From Gordonia jinhuaensis (GTDB lineage: Bacteria; Actinomycetota; Actinomycetes; Mycobacteriales; Mycobacteriaceae): a DNA stretch of 64,000 nt. The first letter of the stretch is position 1. Each line of letters opens with the position of its first letter. The position numbers and the translations under genes were made by a program. Shown one piece after another: positions 38,138-47,654 of this stretch. The stretch covers positions 173,646 to 237,645 of the forward strand of contig NZ_BMGC01000002.1 in the NCBI RefSeq assembly GCF_014639795.1, given 5' to 3'. A model generated the notes under the pieces. That model ran no database searches. It was not told the origin of the DNA and saw nothing but the letters and a program-made list of their open reading frames with translations.

Positions 38138-39001
38138 ATGTCGGTCAGTTCATCGTCGATCACCTCGGGCGCGGCGCCGTCGACGAAGTCGCCCCGTGGC
38201 TCGATCCGGCGATGGATCTCCGCTCACATCGGCGCATCCCTGACCACGATGGGCAGACAGCTCGCCCTTGGCGCCCACGCGCTGCGCGCCGGCATCGTCG
38301 ACGTGTTCACGTGGCGATTCTCGTTCTCGGAGTTCATCAAACAGTGCGGTTTCATGGCCACCACATCGGTCTTGCCGACGCTGCTGGTCGCCATTCCGAT
38401 CGGTGTCATCGTGTCCATCCAGGTGAGCAACATCGCCGGACAGATCGGCGCCAACTCCTTCTCCGGTGCGGCAACAGGTTTGGGTGTGGTGCGACAGGGC
38501 GCGCCGCTGGTCACCTCACTGCTCCTCGCCGGGGCGGTGGGATCGGCGATCGCCGCCGACCTGGGGTCGCGGACCATCCGCGAGGAGGTCGACGCGATGC
38601 GAGTGATGGGCGTCGACCCGGTCGAGCGACTGGTCGCCCCACGGCTTTTCGCCTGCGTGCTGGTGAGCTTCCTGCTCTGCGGCTTCGTCTGCTTCGTGGG
38701 ATTCGTCACCGGTTATGTGTTCAACGTGTACTTCCAGGGCGGCACCCCGGGCAGCTACACCGGCACCTTCGCATCGTTCGCCTCCCCGTCGGATCTGGTC
38801 TTCGCACTGATCAAGGCCGTGATCTTCGGGGTCATCGTCGCGGTGGTGGCCTGTGACCGCGGTCTGAACGCCCAGGGTGGCCCGGCCGGCGTCGCGAACT
38901 CGGTCAATGCTGCGGTGGTCAACTCGGTGATCCTGCTGTTCGCGGTGAACGTGGTTCTCACGCAGGTGTTCGCGCTGATCGAACCCCCCAGGGTGGTGTG
39001 A
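38138..39001 (+). CDS. yrbEA: Mce-associated permease YrbEA (MlaE family)
   Basis: This is one of two permease subunits of the Mce lipid importer in the inner membrane. The 287-residue product has about five or six membrane helices and the conserved cytoplasmic segment IREEVDAMRVMGVDPVERLV followed by APRLF, the MlaE motif that contacts the ATPase. The N-terminus is a Ser-rich tail of about 30 residues. ATG 38138 is chosen over an upstream TTG because of the GGGGAAGGG ribosome site. Confidence 0.94.
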   Translation: MSVSSSSITSGAAPSTKSPRGSIRRWISAHIGASLTTMGRQLALGAHALRAGIVDVFTWRFSFSEFIKQCGFMATTSVLPTLLVAIPIGVIVSIQVSNIAGQIGANSFSGAATGLGVVRQGAPLVTSLLLAGAVGSAIAADLGSRTIREEVDAMRVMGVDPVERLVAPRLFACVLVSFLLCGFVCFVGFVTGYVFNVYFQGGTPGSYTGTFASFASPSDLVFALIKAVIFGVIVAVVACDRGLNAQGGPAGVANSVNAAVVNSVILLFAVNVVLTQVFALIEPPRVV

Positions 39002-39004
39002 GCG

Positions 39005-39871
39005 ATGGTCGCCTCGCGCTACACCCCGCCACTGCTGCGGCCCCTCGGATGGGCGCGACAGGCCTTGCTGGCTCCGCGCGATCTGCTGGCGCGGATGGGT
39101 CATCAGATGACCTTCATGATCCGCAGCATCGCCGCGGTACCGCAGACCTTCCGGCACTACAGCTCGGAAGTCTGGCGGCTGCTCGCCGATGTCACCTGGG
39201 GCAACGGCGCGATCCTGGTGGGCGGCGGGACATTCGGTGTCATCATCCTGCTCGGCATCATGGGTGGGGCCACGGTGGGTATCGAGGGGTACACCGCACT
39301 CAACCTCCTCGGCATGGCGCCGGTGACCGGTGGCGTGTCGGCATTCGCCACCACCCGTGAGCTCGGACCACTGCTGGCCGCGACGGCGTTCACCGCGCAG
39401 TCCGGGTGCCGTTTCACCGCGCAGCTGGGATCGATGCGCATCAACGAGGAGATCGACGCACTCGAGTCGATCGCCATCCGTCCGTTGCCGTATCTGGTGA
39501 CCACCCGGATGCTCGCGGCGACCATCGCGGTGGTGCCGCTGTACTCGGTGTCGTTGGCCGCCAACTATCTGTCGTGTCAGGTGATGTACCAGATCCAGAG
39601 CGGTTCGGGCAGAGGCGAATACCTGCACTACTTCTATCAGTTCGTCTCCTCACGCGATCTGCTGTTCTCGGTGCTCAAGGTGATTGTCTTCGTCATCCTC
39701 ACCACCTTCGTGCAGTGCTATTACGGCTATTTCGCGGCGGGCGGACCCGAAGGTGTGGGCGTGGCCGCCGGCCGCGCGATACGTCTTGCGATCATTGTGA
39801 TCGTCTTCGCGAATCTGGCCATGACACTGGTGTTCTGGGGCGCCGGACCCGGGATCAGGATCTCGGGGTAG
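39005..39871 (+). CDS. yrbEB: Mce-associated permease YrbEB (MlaE family)
   Basis: This is the second permease subunit, 288 residues, starting 3 bp after yrbEA. The MlaE motif is INEEIDALESIAIRPLPYLV followed by TTRML, slightly divergent from the usual MG-x-x-P. TTRELGPLLAATAFTAQSG is the preceding conserved helix. The YrbEA-YrbEB pair is the rule in actinobacterial mce loci; the ATPase (MceG) is normally encoded elsewhere and is absent here. Confidence 0.94.
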   Translation: MVASRYTPPLLRPLGWARQALLAPRDLLARMGHQMTFMIRSIAAVPQTFRHYSSEVWRLLADVTWGNGAILVGGGTFGVIILLGIMGGATVGIEGYTALNLLGMAPVTGGVSAFATTRELGPLLAATAFTAQSGCRFTAQLGSMRINEEIDALESIAIRPLPYLVTTRMLAATIAVVPLYSVSLAANYLSCQVMYQIQSGSGRGEYLHYFYQFVSSRDLLFSVLKVIVFVILTTFVQCYYGYFAAGGPEGVGVAAGRAIRLAIIVIVFANLAMTLVFWGAGPGIRISG

Positions 39872-39877
39872 GCGGCG

Positions 39878-41170
39878 ATGGCACGACGACGTGGGGACCC
39901 GTCACTCAACGGATACGCGATGCGGGGGCTGGCCTGCCTGGTGGTCGCCGCAGTTGTGGTGACACTGCTCGTGATGAGATACCGCGGCGACTTCAGCGAT
40001 CAGGTGAGGGTCGACGCGGCGCTCAATGACATCGGCGACGGCCTCACGTCGCATGCCGACGTTCGCTACAACGGCTACATCGTCGGGTCGGTCGACTCGG
40101 TGTCCCTCGATGTCGGCGCCGGCGAGGTGGCCACGGCGTCGACTCGCAAACTCGTCCACATGGACCTCGACCCGACACAGGCCAGGGGGATCCCGTCCAA
40201 CGTCACCGCACGAACGGTGCCCGCCAACCTGTTCGGGGTCAACTCGGTGGAACTGATCGTGCCGACCCGACAGTCGGCCGAGCAGATCAGCTCCGGTCAG
40301 ACTGTCCCGGCCGACGTCTCCGCCGAGACGATCGCGTTGCAGGATGCGCAGAATCAGCTGCGGACGCTGCTGACCGCTGTCCCACCGGCCGACCTGGCCT
40401 CGATGCTCGGTGCGCTCTCGGATGCATTGCGGGGCGGCGGTGCGACCTTCGGCATGTTCGTCGGTCTGCTCGACGGGTACTGGAAGGCGATCAACGCGCA
40501 ATTCCCCGACGGTGCCCCGTCGGGTTTCGAGAATTTCGACGACACGATGCGCGGGCTGCGGGCGTCGATGCCCAAGGCCACGGATGTGCTCGCCAAGGCG
40601 ATCATCCCGTCGGTCACCCTGGCGGGTCATCAGGCGGACCTGGCCGCGATGCTCTCGGCCGCCACGCAGGCGACGCAGTCGGCCCACACTCTGTTCGCCC
40701 GAAACCCCAACAGCGCCAAGATCCTCACCGCCGACCTGTCGACGGTGCTCGGCGCCCTCACCCGCCGCAGTGACGCGATCCCGCAGTCGTTGGCGGCACT
40801 GGACTCCCTGGCCCAACGCGCGCTGGGGATCTTCACCGGCGTCAACGGCCGCATCCAGCTCAATCTCGGCCTCTCGCTGACGCCCTGGCAGCAGTACACC
40901 GCCGCGAACTGCGCGGTATACGACGGCGGCCAGTACGGCATCACACGGGCACCGAACTGTCCCGCCGGTGCGACCGGCGGCTGGTCGCCGAGTCGGCCCG
41001 ACACGGGTTCGGTGGGCGGCAATCTCGGCCTGGTCACCACCGCGAAGGACGCCGCCACGGTGTCGGCGGCATCGGGTTCGACGGCCAGCGCCCCCGAGAC
41101 CCTCATGCTCGGCCCGTTGGTGCGGTCGATCATGATCACCCCGGCGCCAGGTCACGGAGGCCGACGATGA
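39878..41170 (+). CDS. mceA: Mce family protein A
   Basis: This is a periplasmic lipid-binding subunit of the importer. The 430-residue product has an N-terminal membrane helix (about 15-35), an MlaD/MCE domain (about 40-120, with VRYNGYIVGSVDSVSLD) and a long alpha-helical region (about 125-330) that builds the tunnel needle. A Cys pair (ANCAVY, APNCPA) lies near 345-365 and the C-terminus is Ser/Thr rich. It starts 6 bp after yrbEB. Which mce class (lipid, sterol or other) it belongs to cannot be decided by eye. Confidence 0.92.
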   Translation: MARRRGDPSLNGYAMRGLACLVVAAVVVTLLVMRYRGDFSDQVRVDAALNDIGDGLTSHADVRYNGYIVGSVDSVSLDVGAGEVATASTRKLVHMDLDPTQARGIPSNVTARTVPANLFGVNSVELIVPTRQSAEQISSGQTVPADVSAETIALQDAQNQLRTLLTAVPPADLASMLGALSDALRGGGATFGMFVGLLDGYWKAINAQFPDGAPSGFENFDDTMRGLRASMPKATDVLAKAIIPSVTLAGHQADLAAMLSAATQATQSAHTLFARNPNSAKILTADLSTVLGALTRRSDAIPQSLAALDSLAQRALGIFTGVNGRIQLNLGLSLTPWQQYTAANCAVYDGGQYGITRAPNCPAGATGGWSPSRPDTGSVGGNLGLVTTAKDAATVSAASGSTASAPETLMLGPLVRSIMITPAPGHGGRR

Positions 41171-42201
41171 GCGCTCCCGCCGCGTCATATCGCAAGCCGC
41201 TCATCGGGTTCAGTATCTTCGCGATCGTTGCGCTGCTGGTCACCTACACGATCTACTCCACACTGGAACGCTCGGTGGACGGACCGACCTCGTCATTCGT
41301 GACCACCTTCGGTGACGCCGCCGGCCTGCGATCCGGTGACGACGTACGTATGGCCGGGGTGCGCGTGGGGCGGGTGGAATCGGTGTCACTCGATCACGGG
41401 CGCGCACAGGTGCGCTTCATCGTGGCGAAGTCCCAGAAGATCTACGCGGCGACCCGCGCCGCGATCCGCTATCAGAATCTGGTCGGCCAGCGCTATCTCG
41501 CCTTGTCGCTGGTGGACGGGAAACCCAGGACCGTCATACATCCCGGATCCACTCTGCCCCTTCCCGGTGAGGACTCCTTCGATGTCACACGATTGCTCGC
41601 CGGGTTCCAGCCGATCTTCGACACGCTGGCGCCCGACCAGGTGAATGCGCTGTCGCAGGGTCTCGTGCAGGCATTCGACGGCGATGACATCTCGCTGAGC
41701 TACACGATCGCCCAACTGGGAAAGTTCGCCGGTGACATGGCAGGTCGAGACCAGGTGCTCGGAGCGGTCATCACCAACCTGTCGCAACTCATGTCGGAGA
41801 TGGCCGGACAACAGGATTCGATCTCCTCGACGCTGTTGTCGCTGCAGAAGGCGATCACGACTCTCGACAACAACTCGGCGGCCTTCGGCCGGGGGGTGTC
41901 CGACATCGGCCAGGCGGCGTCGGGGATGGGAGATCTGTTGGCCCGGCTGCGGCCCGGGCTGGTGTCGGCCTCGAGCACACTCGCCTCGGCGACGAGGGGA
42001 CTGGTCGGCGACGGCGCCGCACTCGACACGATCGCCACCGATCTGCCGACTTTCCTGCTGTCGCTGCCCCGCGTGATGGGGACAGGTGCCTATCTGAGCC
42101 TCTACATCTGCGACCTCGACATCTCGATCGGCAACGTGCTCTTCCCGCCCGGGATCATCAACAAGATCGGCGGCACGGCACATTCGGCGGTGTGCCGATG
42201 A
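41167..42201 (+). CDS. mceB: Mce family protein B
   Basis: The product is 344 residues, with an N-terminal helix (about 13-33), the MCE domain with LRSGDDVRMAGVRVGRVESV (about 58-77) and IRYQNLVGQRYLALS, then helical repeats and a C-terminal segment LSLYICDLDISIG with a Cys typical of MceB. It overlaps mceA by four bases (ATGA). Confidence 0.92.
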   Translation: MSAPAASYRKPLIGFSIFAIVALLVTYTIYSTLERSVDGPTSSFVTTFGDAAGLRSGDDVRMAGVRVGRVESVSLDHGRAQVRFIVAKSQKIYAATRAAIRYQNLVGQRYLALSLVDGKPRTVIHPGSTLPLPGEDSFDVTRLLAGFQPIFDTLAPDQVNALSQGLVQAFDGDDISLSYTIAQLGKFAGDMAGRDQVLGAVITNLSQLMSEMAGQQDSISSTLLSLQKAITTLDNNSAAFGRGVSDIGQAASGMGDLLARLRPGLVSASSTLASATRGLVGDGAALDTIATDLPTFLLSLPRVMGTGAYLSLYICDLDISIGNVLFPPGIINKIGGTAHSAVCR

Positions 42202-43205
42202 ACACCGGTGTGAGGCGTCTGCGGATGTCGTTCTCGGCGCACAGATATGCGTGGATCGGCGTCGCCGGTGTGATCGTGATCGTGGTGGCACTGGTCGCCA
42301 CCTTGGGCATCGGGCGTGCAGGCATCGGAAAGCGTTCCTACGATGGCGATTTCGCGCAGGCCGGCGGTATCCGCTCCGGTGATCCGGTACAGGTGGCAGG
42401 TGTCGACGTCGGCGAGGTGTCGGCCACACGCCTGCGGGGCGACCACGTCCACATCGTGATGAAGGTCGACGACTCGGTGCGTCTGCGCTCCGACGCCTCG
42501 GCGGAGATCAAACTGTCGACCCTGTTGGGCCGCCGCTACATCGACCTGAGCCTCGGGGATTCGGCCAGCCCACTGCAGGGCAGTCACATCCCCACCACCC
42601 GCGTGCCCTACGACCTGCAGCAGACGATCGAGCGTGGCACGCCGATCATCGCGGGGGTGGATGCGGACTCGTTGGGCCACAGCGTCTCCGATCTGGGGTC
42701 TCAGCTGTCCGGACTGCCCGACACCGCACGCGAGACGGTGGATTCGCTCACCGAGATGTCGCGGGTCTTCACCGATCGCAGCGACCAGATCACCCGGTTG
42801 ATCGCCGACACCGACACCGTCACGAAACTCGTCGACGACCGCCAGTACCAGCTCGCGGTGATCGTCGGTCAGGGGCAGAGCCTCGCGGCCAAGATCGCCA
42901 CCCGCGAACAGTTGCTCACCCAGATGCTCGATGGCGTGGCACAACTCGTCACCCAGGCCCGTGCACTGGGTGACCAGGACAATCAGCGGTTCGCGGCACT
43001 GTTGGTCAACCTCGACACGATCAGCCGGGGCTTGACGAAGAACCGGGACAACCTGCGTCACCTGCTCGAGATCCTGCCGCTGACCGCGCGCGCGACGAAC
43101 AACGCCGTCGGCGACGGACCCTATGTGAACTCGGTTCTGACCTGGGGACTGTTCCCCGACAACTGGCTGTGTCTGGCAGGGGCGGTGACCGGATGCGCGC
43201 AATGA
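42198..43205 (+). CDS. mceC: Mce family protein C
   Basis: The product is 335 residues, with a membrane helix (about 17-36), the MCE domain with IRSGDPVQVAGVDVGEVSA and IKLSTLLGRRYIDLSLGD, and helices to about 310. It lacks the long proline-rich C-terminal tail of some mycobacterial MceC proteins and ends GAVTGCAQ. ATG 42198 overlaps the mceB stop. Confidence 0.92.
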   Translation: MNTGVRRLRMSFSAHRYAWIGVAGVIVIVVALVATLGIGRAGIGKRSYDGDFAQAGGIRSGDPVQVAGVDVGEVSATRLRGDHVHIVMKVDDSVRLRSDASAEIKLSTLLGRRYIDLSLGDSASPLQGSHIPTTRVPYDLQQTIERGTPIIAGVDADSLGHSVSDLGSQLSGLPDTARETVDSLTEMSRVFTDRSDQITRLIADTDTVTKLVDDRQYQLAVIVGQGQSLAAKIATREQLLTQMLDGVAQLVTQARALGDQDNQRFAALLVNLDTISRGLTKNRDNLRHLLEILPLTARATNNAVGDGPYVNSVLTWGLFPDNWLCLAGAVTGCAQ

Positions 43206-44362
43206 GACGACCCCCGATCACCGGCCTTCGCGGCGGGCCGACCGCGCACGTGTCGGCGGCCGCGCTGCGCAGCCGCCTCGTGCAGTGTGCGGCGCTGGCG
43301 GCAGCGATCGTGGTGGGTCTGGCCGGGTGTGGGCTGGTGCCCGGTCAGGCGACCCGTGCGGCGGGCCGGGCGAACGTCATCACCGCCTACTTCGACAACG
43401 TCGCCGGACTGTTCCCCGACAACGACGTCGACGTCCTCGGCATGCCGGTGGGCCGCGTGCTCTCCGTGGATCCCGACGGACAACGGGTGAAAGTGCGGAT
43501 GACCGTCGACAAGTCCGTGACCCTGCCGGCGTCGGCGACCGCCGCGATCGTCAACTCGTCGATCATCACGACCCGTCATGTCGAACTGGCGCCGACGTAT
43601 TCGGGTGGCCCGAAGCTCGCCGACGGCGCGGTGATCACCAAGACGCGCAGTCCGGTACAGATCGGTGACCTGTTCGATTCGGTGGACCGCCTGGTCTCGG
43701 CGCTGTCGACGACAGCGGACGGGTCGAAGCCGGTCGGTGATCTGCTCGATGCGGTGAGCGGGGCGACCGCCGGCAACGGTCGAGCGATCCGGACCTCCAT
43801 CGACGAACTGGGCAAGGCCGCCCAGCTCGGTGCGAACAACGGCGATGCGCTGGCGACTCTGATCACCCGGTTGGAGTCGATCACCTCGACGCTGGTGGCC
43901 GGGTATCCGAAAATGCTGGCGTTCTCGCGCGGTGTGACACAGGTATCTGACCTGTTGGCACGCCAGGCACCTGGGCTCCAGGGCACCCTCGACGCGATCA
44001 ACGAGACCCTGGAGAACACGTCGAATTTCCTGCGTTCCAACGCCTCCACACTCGGCTCGAGCACAGGACGGCTCGCCGCACTGGCAGCCAACCTCGGTGA
44101 CTACTCGAGACAGGTGGTGGAGTCGATCGATCTGGCACCGTTGCTCTTCGAGAATCTCGGAAACTCCGTGTCGCTCCCGCAGCGGGCGTGGCGGGTCACC
44201 GCTTTCGTCGACAAGTCGCTACTCGACAACGAATCGTTGTCGATGCTGTGCGACACCCTGCATCTGCAGCCCAACGGTTGTCGGACGGGCAAGCTCACCG
44301 ACATGGGGCCCGACCTGGGGATCGCCGGCGCGCTCGACGGGCTCCTGGGAGGGCAGCGCTGA
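43202..44362 (+). CDS. mceD: Mce family protein D, with predicted lipobox
   Basis: The product is about 386 residues. The N-terminus has a basic region, a hydrophobic stretch and LAGCGL near residue 42, a plausible lipobox, so this subunit may be lipid-anchored. In the mycobacterial order the lipoprotein is normally the fifth subunit. The MCE domain includes LFPDNDVDVLGMPVGRVLSV. The helical part runs to about 330. ATG 43202 overlaps the mceC stop; ATG 43193 is a possible alternative. Confidence 0.9.
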   Translation: MRRPPITGLRGGPTAHVSAAALRSRLVQCAALAAAIVVGLAGCGLVPGQATRAAGRANVITAYFDNVAGLFPDNDVDVLGMPVGRVLSVDPDGQRVKVRMTVDKSVTLPASATAAIVNSSIITTRHVELAPTYSGGPKLADGAVITKTRSPVQIGDLFDSVDRLVSALSTTADGSKPVGDLLDAVSGATAGNGRAIRTSIDELGKAAQLGANNGDALATLITRLESITSTLVAGYPKMLAFSRGVTQVSDLLARQAPGLQGTLDAINETLENTSNFLRSNASTLGSSTGRLAALAANLGDYSRQVVESIDLAPLLFENLGNSVSLPQRAWRVTAFVDKSLLDNESLSMLCDTLHLQPNGCRTGKLTDMGPDLGIAGALDGLLGGQR

Positions 44363-45483
44363 TGTGGTGGGTGCAGCGACGACCTCGAGGTCGCAGCGCG
44401 GCGTTGTGGGCGACGGTGTGTGTGGTGGTGACGGTGCTGCTCACCGGCTGCGGCGCGATGCCGTCACTGACCGTCGAACAACTCCCGCTGCCCGCCCCCG
44501 GCGGTGTGGGCGATGGCATCACGGTGACAGCGCGATTCGACAATGCGCTGAACCTGCCCGACAAGGCCAAGGTGAAACTGGGCGGCACCGACGTCGGTGA
44601 GGTGACGTCGATACGCGCACAGGACTATTCGGCGATCGTCACGATGCGGGTGAAGCGATCTGCGCGTGTCGCGGTCGGCACCGGTGCGCAGCTGCGTCAG
44701 GCGACGCCACTGGGAGATGTGTTCGTGGCACTGACCGCGCCGGCGCGCACCACCGGCGCGGTGATGTCCGACGGTGACATGATCACCGGTCCCACCGGTG
44801 CTGCTGCCACCGTCGAGGACATCCTGGTGTCGGCCACCGCGATCGTCGACGGGGGAGCGCTGACTCAACTGCAGCAGATCGTGCAGGAACTGAGTCTGGC
44901 CGTGGGTGGCCACGGCGACGAGATCCGTGGTGTGGTCGATGGATTGACCACCGCCATCCGTCGTCTCAACGACAACAGCGTCGAGGTCGATCACTCACTC
45001 GACCAACTCGCCGGACTGACCGGAGATCTCGCTGCCGGCAGGCAGAAGATCACCGCCGGGATCCGGGCGCTGGGACCCGCACTCGACACCGTCACCAACC
45101 AGACGTCGTCGATCCTGTCGACCTTCGACACAGTACGCAGCGTCACCGGGGCGGTCGACGACTTCGTGGCGACCAGCCGCGACCAGGCCGTGCAGTTCGT
45201 GGCGAACCTCAATCGATTCGCCACGGCACTCGACGAGTCGACCGCATATTTCGTCCCCCTGGCCACGAAGCTGCACACACTGACACCGCAGTGGGTGAAC
45301 TCGATGCGCAGCAGTGCCGCCGCGTTGTCGGCCAAACTCTACTATCTGACAACCGGTTTCGGCGCCGACGACGGGGCTCGTCTGCCCGGCCTCGACGATC
45401 TGCGCGCCGGCGCCGACAGTCTCGAGGAGACGCTGCAACGTGTCATCGCGCGGCTGACCGGGACGCGGGGGTGCTGCCGATGA
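44362..45483 (+). CDS. mceE: Mce family lipoprotein E
   Basis: The product is 373 residues. The signal sequence MWWVQRRPRGRSAALW, then a hydrophobic core ending VLLTGCGAM, gives a lipobox with Cys near residue 32, as in LprK/MceE proteins. The MCE domain has LPDKAKVKLGGTDVGEVTSI. Helical region and C-terminal RGCCR follow. It starts in the TGATG junction with mceD. Confidence 0.92.
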   Translation: MWWVQRRPRGRSAALWATVCVVVTVLLTGCGAMPSLTVEQLPLPAPGGVGDGITVTARFDNALNLPDKAKVKLGGTDVGEVTSIRAQDYSAIVTMRVKRSARVAVGTGAQLRQATPLGDVFVALTAPARTTGAVMSDGDMITGPTGAAATVEDILVSATAIVDGGALTQLQQIVQELSLAVGGHGDEIRGVVDGLTTAIRRLNDNSVEVDHSLDQLAGLTGDLAAGRQKITAGIRALGPALDTVTNQTSSILSTFDTVRSVTGAVDDFVATSRDQAVQFVANLNRFATALDESTAYFVPLATKLHTLTPQWVNSMRSSAAALSAKLYYLTTGFGADDGARLPGLDDLRAGADSLEETLQRVIARLTGTRGCCR

Positions 45484-46649
45484 GGGCCCGGTTGCGTGCA
45501 CACTCGACGCTGGTCGCCAATTTGTCCCTGCTGCTGATCCTGGCGGTCGGGGTGGCCTTCCTCGGGTTCGGTGTGCTGCGATGGCGACCCTGGGACGACA
45601 CCTATCGGGTGACTGTGCACTTGGCCGATTCGGCCGGCATCCAGAAGAACTCCGATGTGACACTGCGCGGTTTCCGGATCGGATCGGTCGAATCAGTACA
45701 GGTGCGCCCCGACTCCGTGGACGTGGTGGTGGCGATCTCCGGAGACCACCGCATCCCGTCGGACTCGCCGGTGTCGGTGCAGAACCTCTCTGCCGCCGGT
45801 GAACAGTATGTGGATTTCACCCCCGCGGGTACAGCGGGGCCCTACCTGCACGACGGATCGTCGGTGGCAGTACATCAGACCCACACGATGGTGAGTTTCC
45901 CTACACTGCTGGCACATTCGACCGACGTGATCGGACAGATCGCGCCCGACAAGCTGCGCTCGACCATCGACGAGCTCAACGTCGCGCTGGCTGACGACGG
46001 GCCCGACAGTGACACCAACCGGCTGCGCACACTCTTCGACGCAGGCGGCACCCTGTTCGCCGACCTGTATCGCGTGATGCCCCAGACGACCCAGTTGATC
46101 CGCAACGCCGGTGAGATCTTCGCGACCAGTGCGAACATCGGGCCGGATCTCTCGACGACCGTCGACAACTTCGACGTGGTGATGAACTCCGCGATCGCCG
46201 CCGACAAGGAGTTGCGGACCCTGTTGACCCAGTCGCCGGCGGAGCTGACCTCGGTGGCCGGTTCGGTCTCGGCCGTCACCGATCCGATCACCGATGTACT
46301 CAAGCAGTTTCAGCTGATCGCGCGTCAGGGTGCCGTGCGCGCACCGGCCTTGGCGAGTCTGTTCCCGGCCATCGTCGACAACTCCCCGAAACTCGGGAAC
46401 ATGTTCCACGACGGCGCGTGGTGGGCGGTGGCATCGCTCTACCCCCGCCCCTACTGCGACTACGCGGTGACGCCGACCCCGCCCACTCAGATTCTGGCGA
46501 TGACGGTGCCCACGAACCTCTACTGCGTCACCGACGACACCCGCCAGCAGAACCGGGGATCGGCCAACGCGCCTCGTCCACCTGGCGACGACACCGCGGG
46601 CCCGGCGCCCGGAGCCGACCCCACGGCGCACACCACGCCACTGAACTGA
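45480..46649 (+). CDS. mceF: Mce family protein F
   Basis: The product is 389 residues, with an N-terminal membrane helix (about 15-33), the MCE domain with IQKNSDVTLRGFRIGSVESV, helices to about 300, and a C-terminal region with Cys residues (RPYCDYAV, NLYCVTDD). The tail is Pro/Ala/Thr rich. ATG 45480 overlaps the mceE stop. This is the last of the six Mce subunits. Confidence 0.92.
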   Translation: MRARLRAHSTLVANLSLLLILAVGVAFLGFGVLRWRPWDDTYRVTVHLADSAGIQKNSDVTLRGFRIGSVESVQVRPDSVDVVVAISGDHRIPSDSPVSVQNLSAAGEQYVDFTPAGTAGPYLHDGSSVAVHQTHTMVSFPTLLAHSTDVIGQIAPDKLRSTIDELNVALADDGPDSDTNRLRTLFDAGGTLFADLYRVMPQTTQLIRNAGEIFATSANIGPDLSTTVDNFDVVMNSAIAADKELRTLLTQSPAELTSVAGSVSAVTDPITDVLKQFQLIARQGAVRAPALASLFPAIVDNSPKLGNMFHDGAWWAVASLYPRPYCDYAVTPTPPTQILAMTVPTNLYCVTDDTRQQNRGSANAPRPPGDDTAGPAPGADPTAHTTPLN

Positions 46650-46674
46650 GCGTCGCCGACCCGGACATCCACCG

Positions 46675-46729
46675 ACCAACCAGACCAGCGATCAATCAGA
46701 CCAGCGACCAAAAACCAACCAGACCAGCA
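46675..46729. repeat. 16-bp imperfect repeats between mceF and mas
   Basis: ACCAACCAGACCAGCG (46675-46690), ATCAATCAGACCAGCG (46691-46706) and ACCAACCAGACCAGCA (46714-46729) fill most of the gap after mceF. The strand is strongly C/A biased, so it would form an unstructured RNA spacer. Confidence 0.7.
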
Positions 46730-46758
46730 GAACCGGCCACGACCACGACAGGAGAGTG

Positions 46759-47649
46759 ATGACCGTGTCCGACACGACAACGATCGATCACAGCACCGGA
46801 CCAGGCGAACTCGAGGATCCGGAGACCGGCGACGCGCAGGTCGAGACGCCTGCGGCGGGGGAGACAGCAGCTGGAAAGACTGCGGCGAGAAAGACGGCGG
46901 CGGAGAAGACTGCGGTTGAAAAGACTGCGGCGAGCTCTGCTGAGCAGGAGGCGACCCAGGAGAGGTCGACCGGTGCGGGTCCGACCGCCGCGCGGGCAGC
47001 GACCTCGCGACAGCTGTCGATCACCGTGAGCGTTCGCGGCGTGATCCGGGTTCTCGCGGTCCTGGTGATCCTCGGGCTCGCGGCGGCGGCAATCGTGTTC
47101 GGTGTGTTGTGGTCTCGGGGGCATGATCTCGAACAGGCACGCGGCGAGGCATCGGCATCGTCGACGCATTTCGTCGAGGAGCTGGTCACCACACTCAATG
47201 CCGCCGACGCCGATCAGTACACGGCGCGGATGACCCCGTTGGCCACCGGAAAGCTCAAGGCCAATCTCGAAGCGCAACGCAGCCAGACCCAGCAGAACGT
47301 GGCCGAGATGAATCTGAAGGTCACCCCGTCGATCTGGTCGTCGTCGGTGCAGGAGGCGACCACCTCGCGTGCGACGACCGTGGTGATCGCCGAGGTGACC
47401 GGCACGAGCAAGACCGCCGTGTCGCCGGTCACCGAGACGCTCGTGTTCCGGCTGCATCTGGAGAAGCACGGGAGCCGTTGGCTGGTGGCCGATTTCGAGG
47501 GCCTCCAGGGCGGTGACAGTACCCAGGCCGGTGGTACCCAGGCCGGTGGTACCCAGACGGGTGGGGGCCAGAGCGGTGGTACCCAGACGGATGGGGGCCA
47601 GGCGGGTGGTGCACAGCCTGCGGATCCGGCTGCCACACCGGGCGGCTGA
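46759..47649 (+). CDS. Mce-associated membrane protein (Mas)
   Basis: Single-pass Mas proteins follow mce operons and stabilise or assist the importer. The product is about 296 residues: a disordered N-terminus with a four-fold KTAAE/R-type repeat (about 40-60), one membrane helix (about 95-116), then a compact external domain (about 120-255) with YTARMTPLATGKLKANLEAQ and SRWLVADFEGLQGG, as in the SnoaL-like Mas fold. The C-terminus is a QAGGT/GGGQ repeat tail. ATG 46759 has GGAG upstream; GTG 46756 is in frame too. Confidence 0.85.
   Translation: MTVSDTTTIDHSTGPGELEDPETGDAQVETPAAGETAAGKTAARKTAAEKTAVEKTAASSAEQEATQERSTGAGPTAARAATSRQLSITVSVRGVIRVLAVLVILGLAAAAIVFGVLWSRGHDLEQARGEASASSTHFVEELVTTLNAADADQYTARMTPLATGKLKANLEAQRSQTQQNVAEMNLKVTPSIWSSSVQEATTSRATTVVIAEVTGTSKTAVSPVTETLVFRLHLEKHGSRWLVADFEGLQGGDSTQAGGTQAGGTQTGGGQSGGTQTDGGQAGGAQPADPAATPGG
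46876..46935 (+). repeat. 15-bp tandem repeat x4 in the Mas N-terminus
   Basis: Four units beginning AAGACTGCGGCG or a close variant encode K-T-A-A/V-x in the cytoplasmic tail of the Mas protein. Confidence 0.75.
47520..47610 (+). repeat. 15-bp tandem repeats in the Mas C-terminus
   Basis: Repeated ACCCAGGCCGGTGGT-like units, several with GGTACC at the joints, encode Q-A/T/S-G-G-T/G blocks at the end of the external domain. Confidence 0.8.
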
Positions 47650-47654
47650 GCCGA

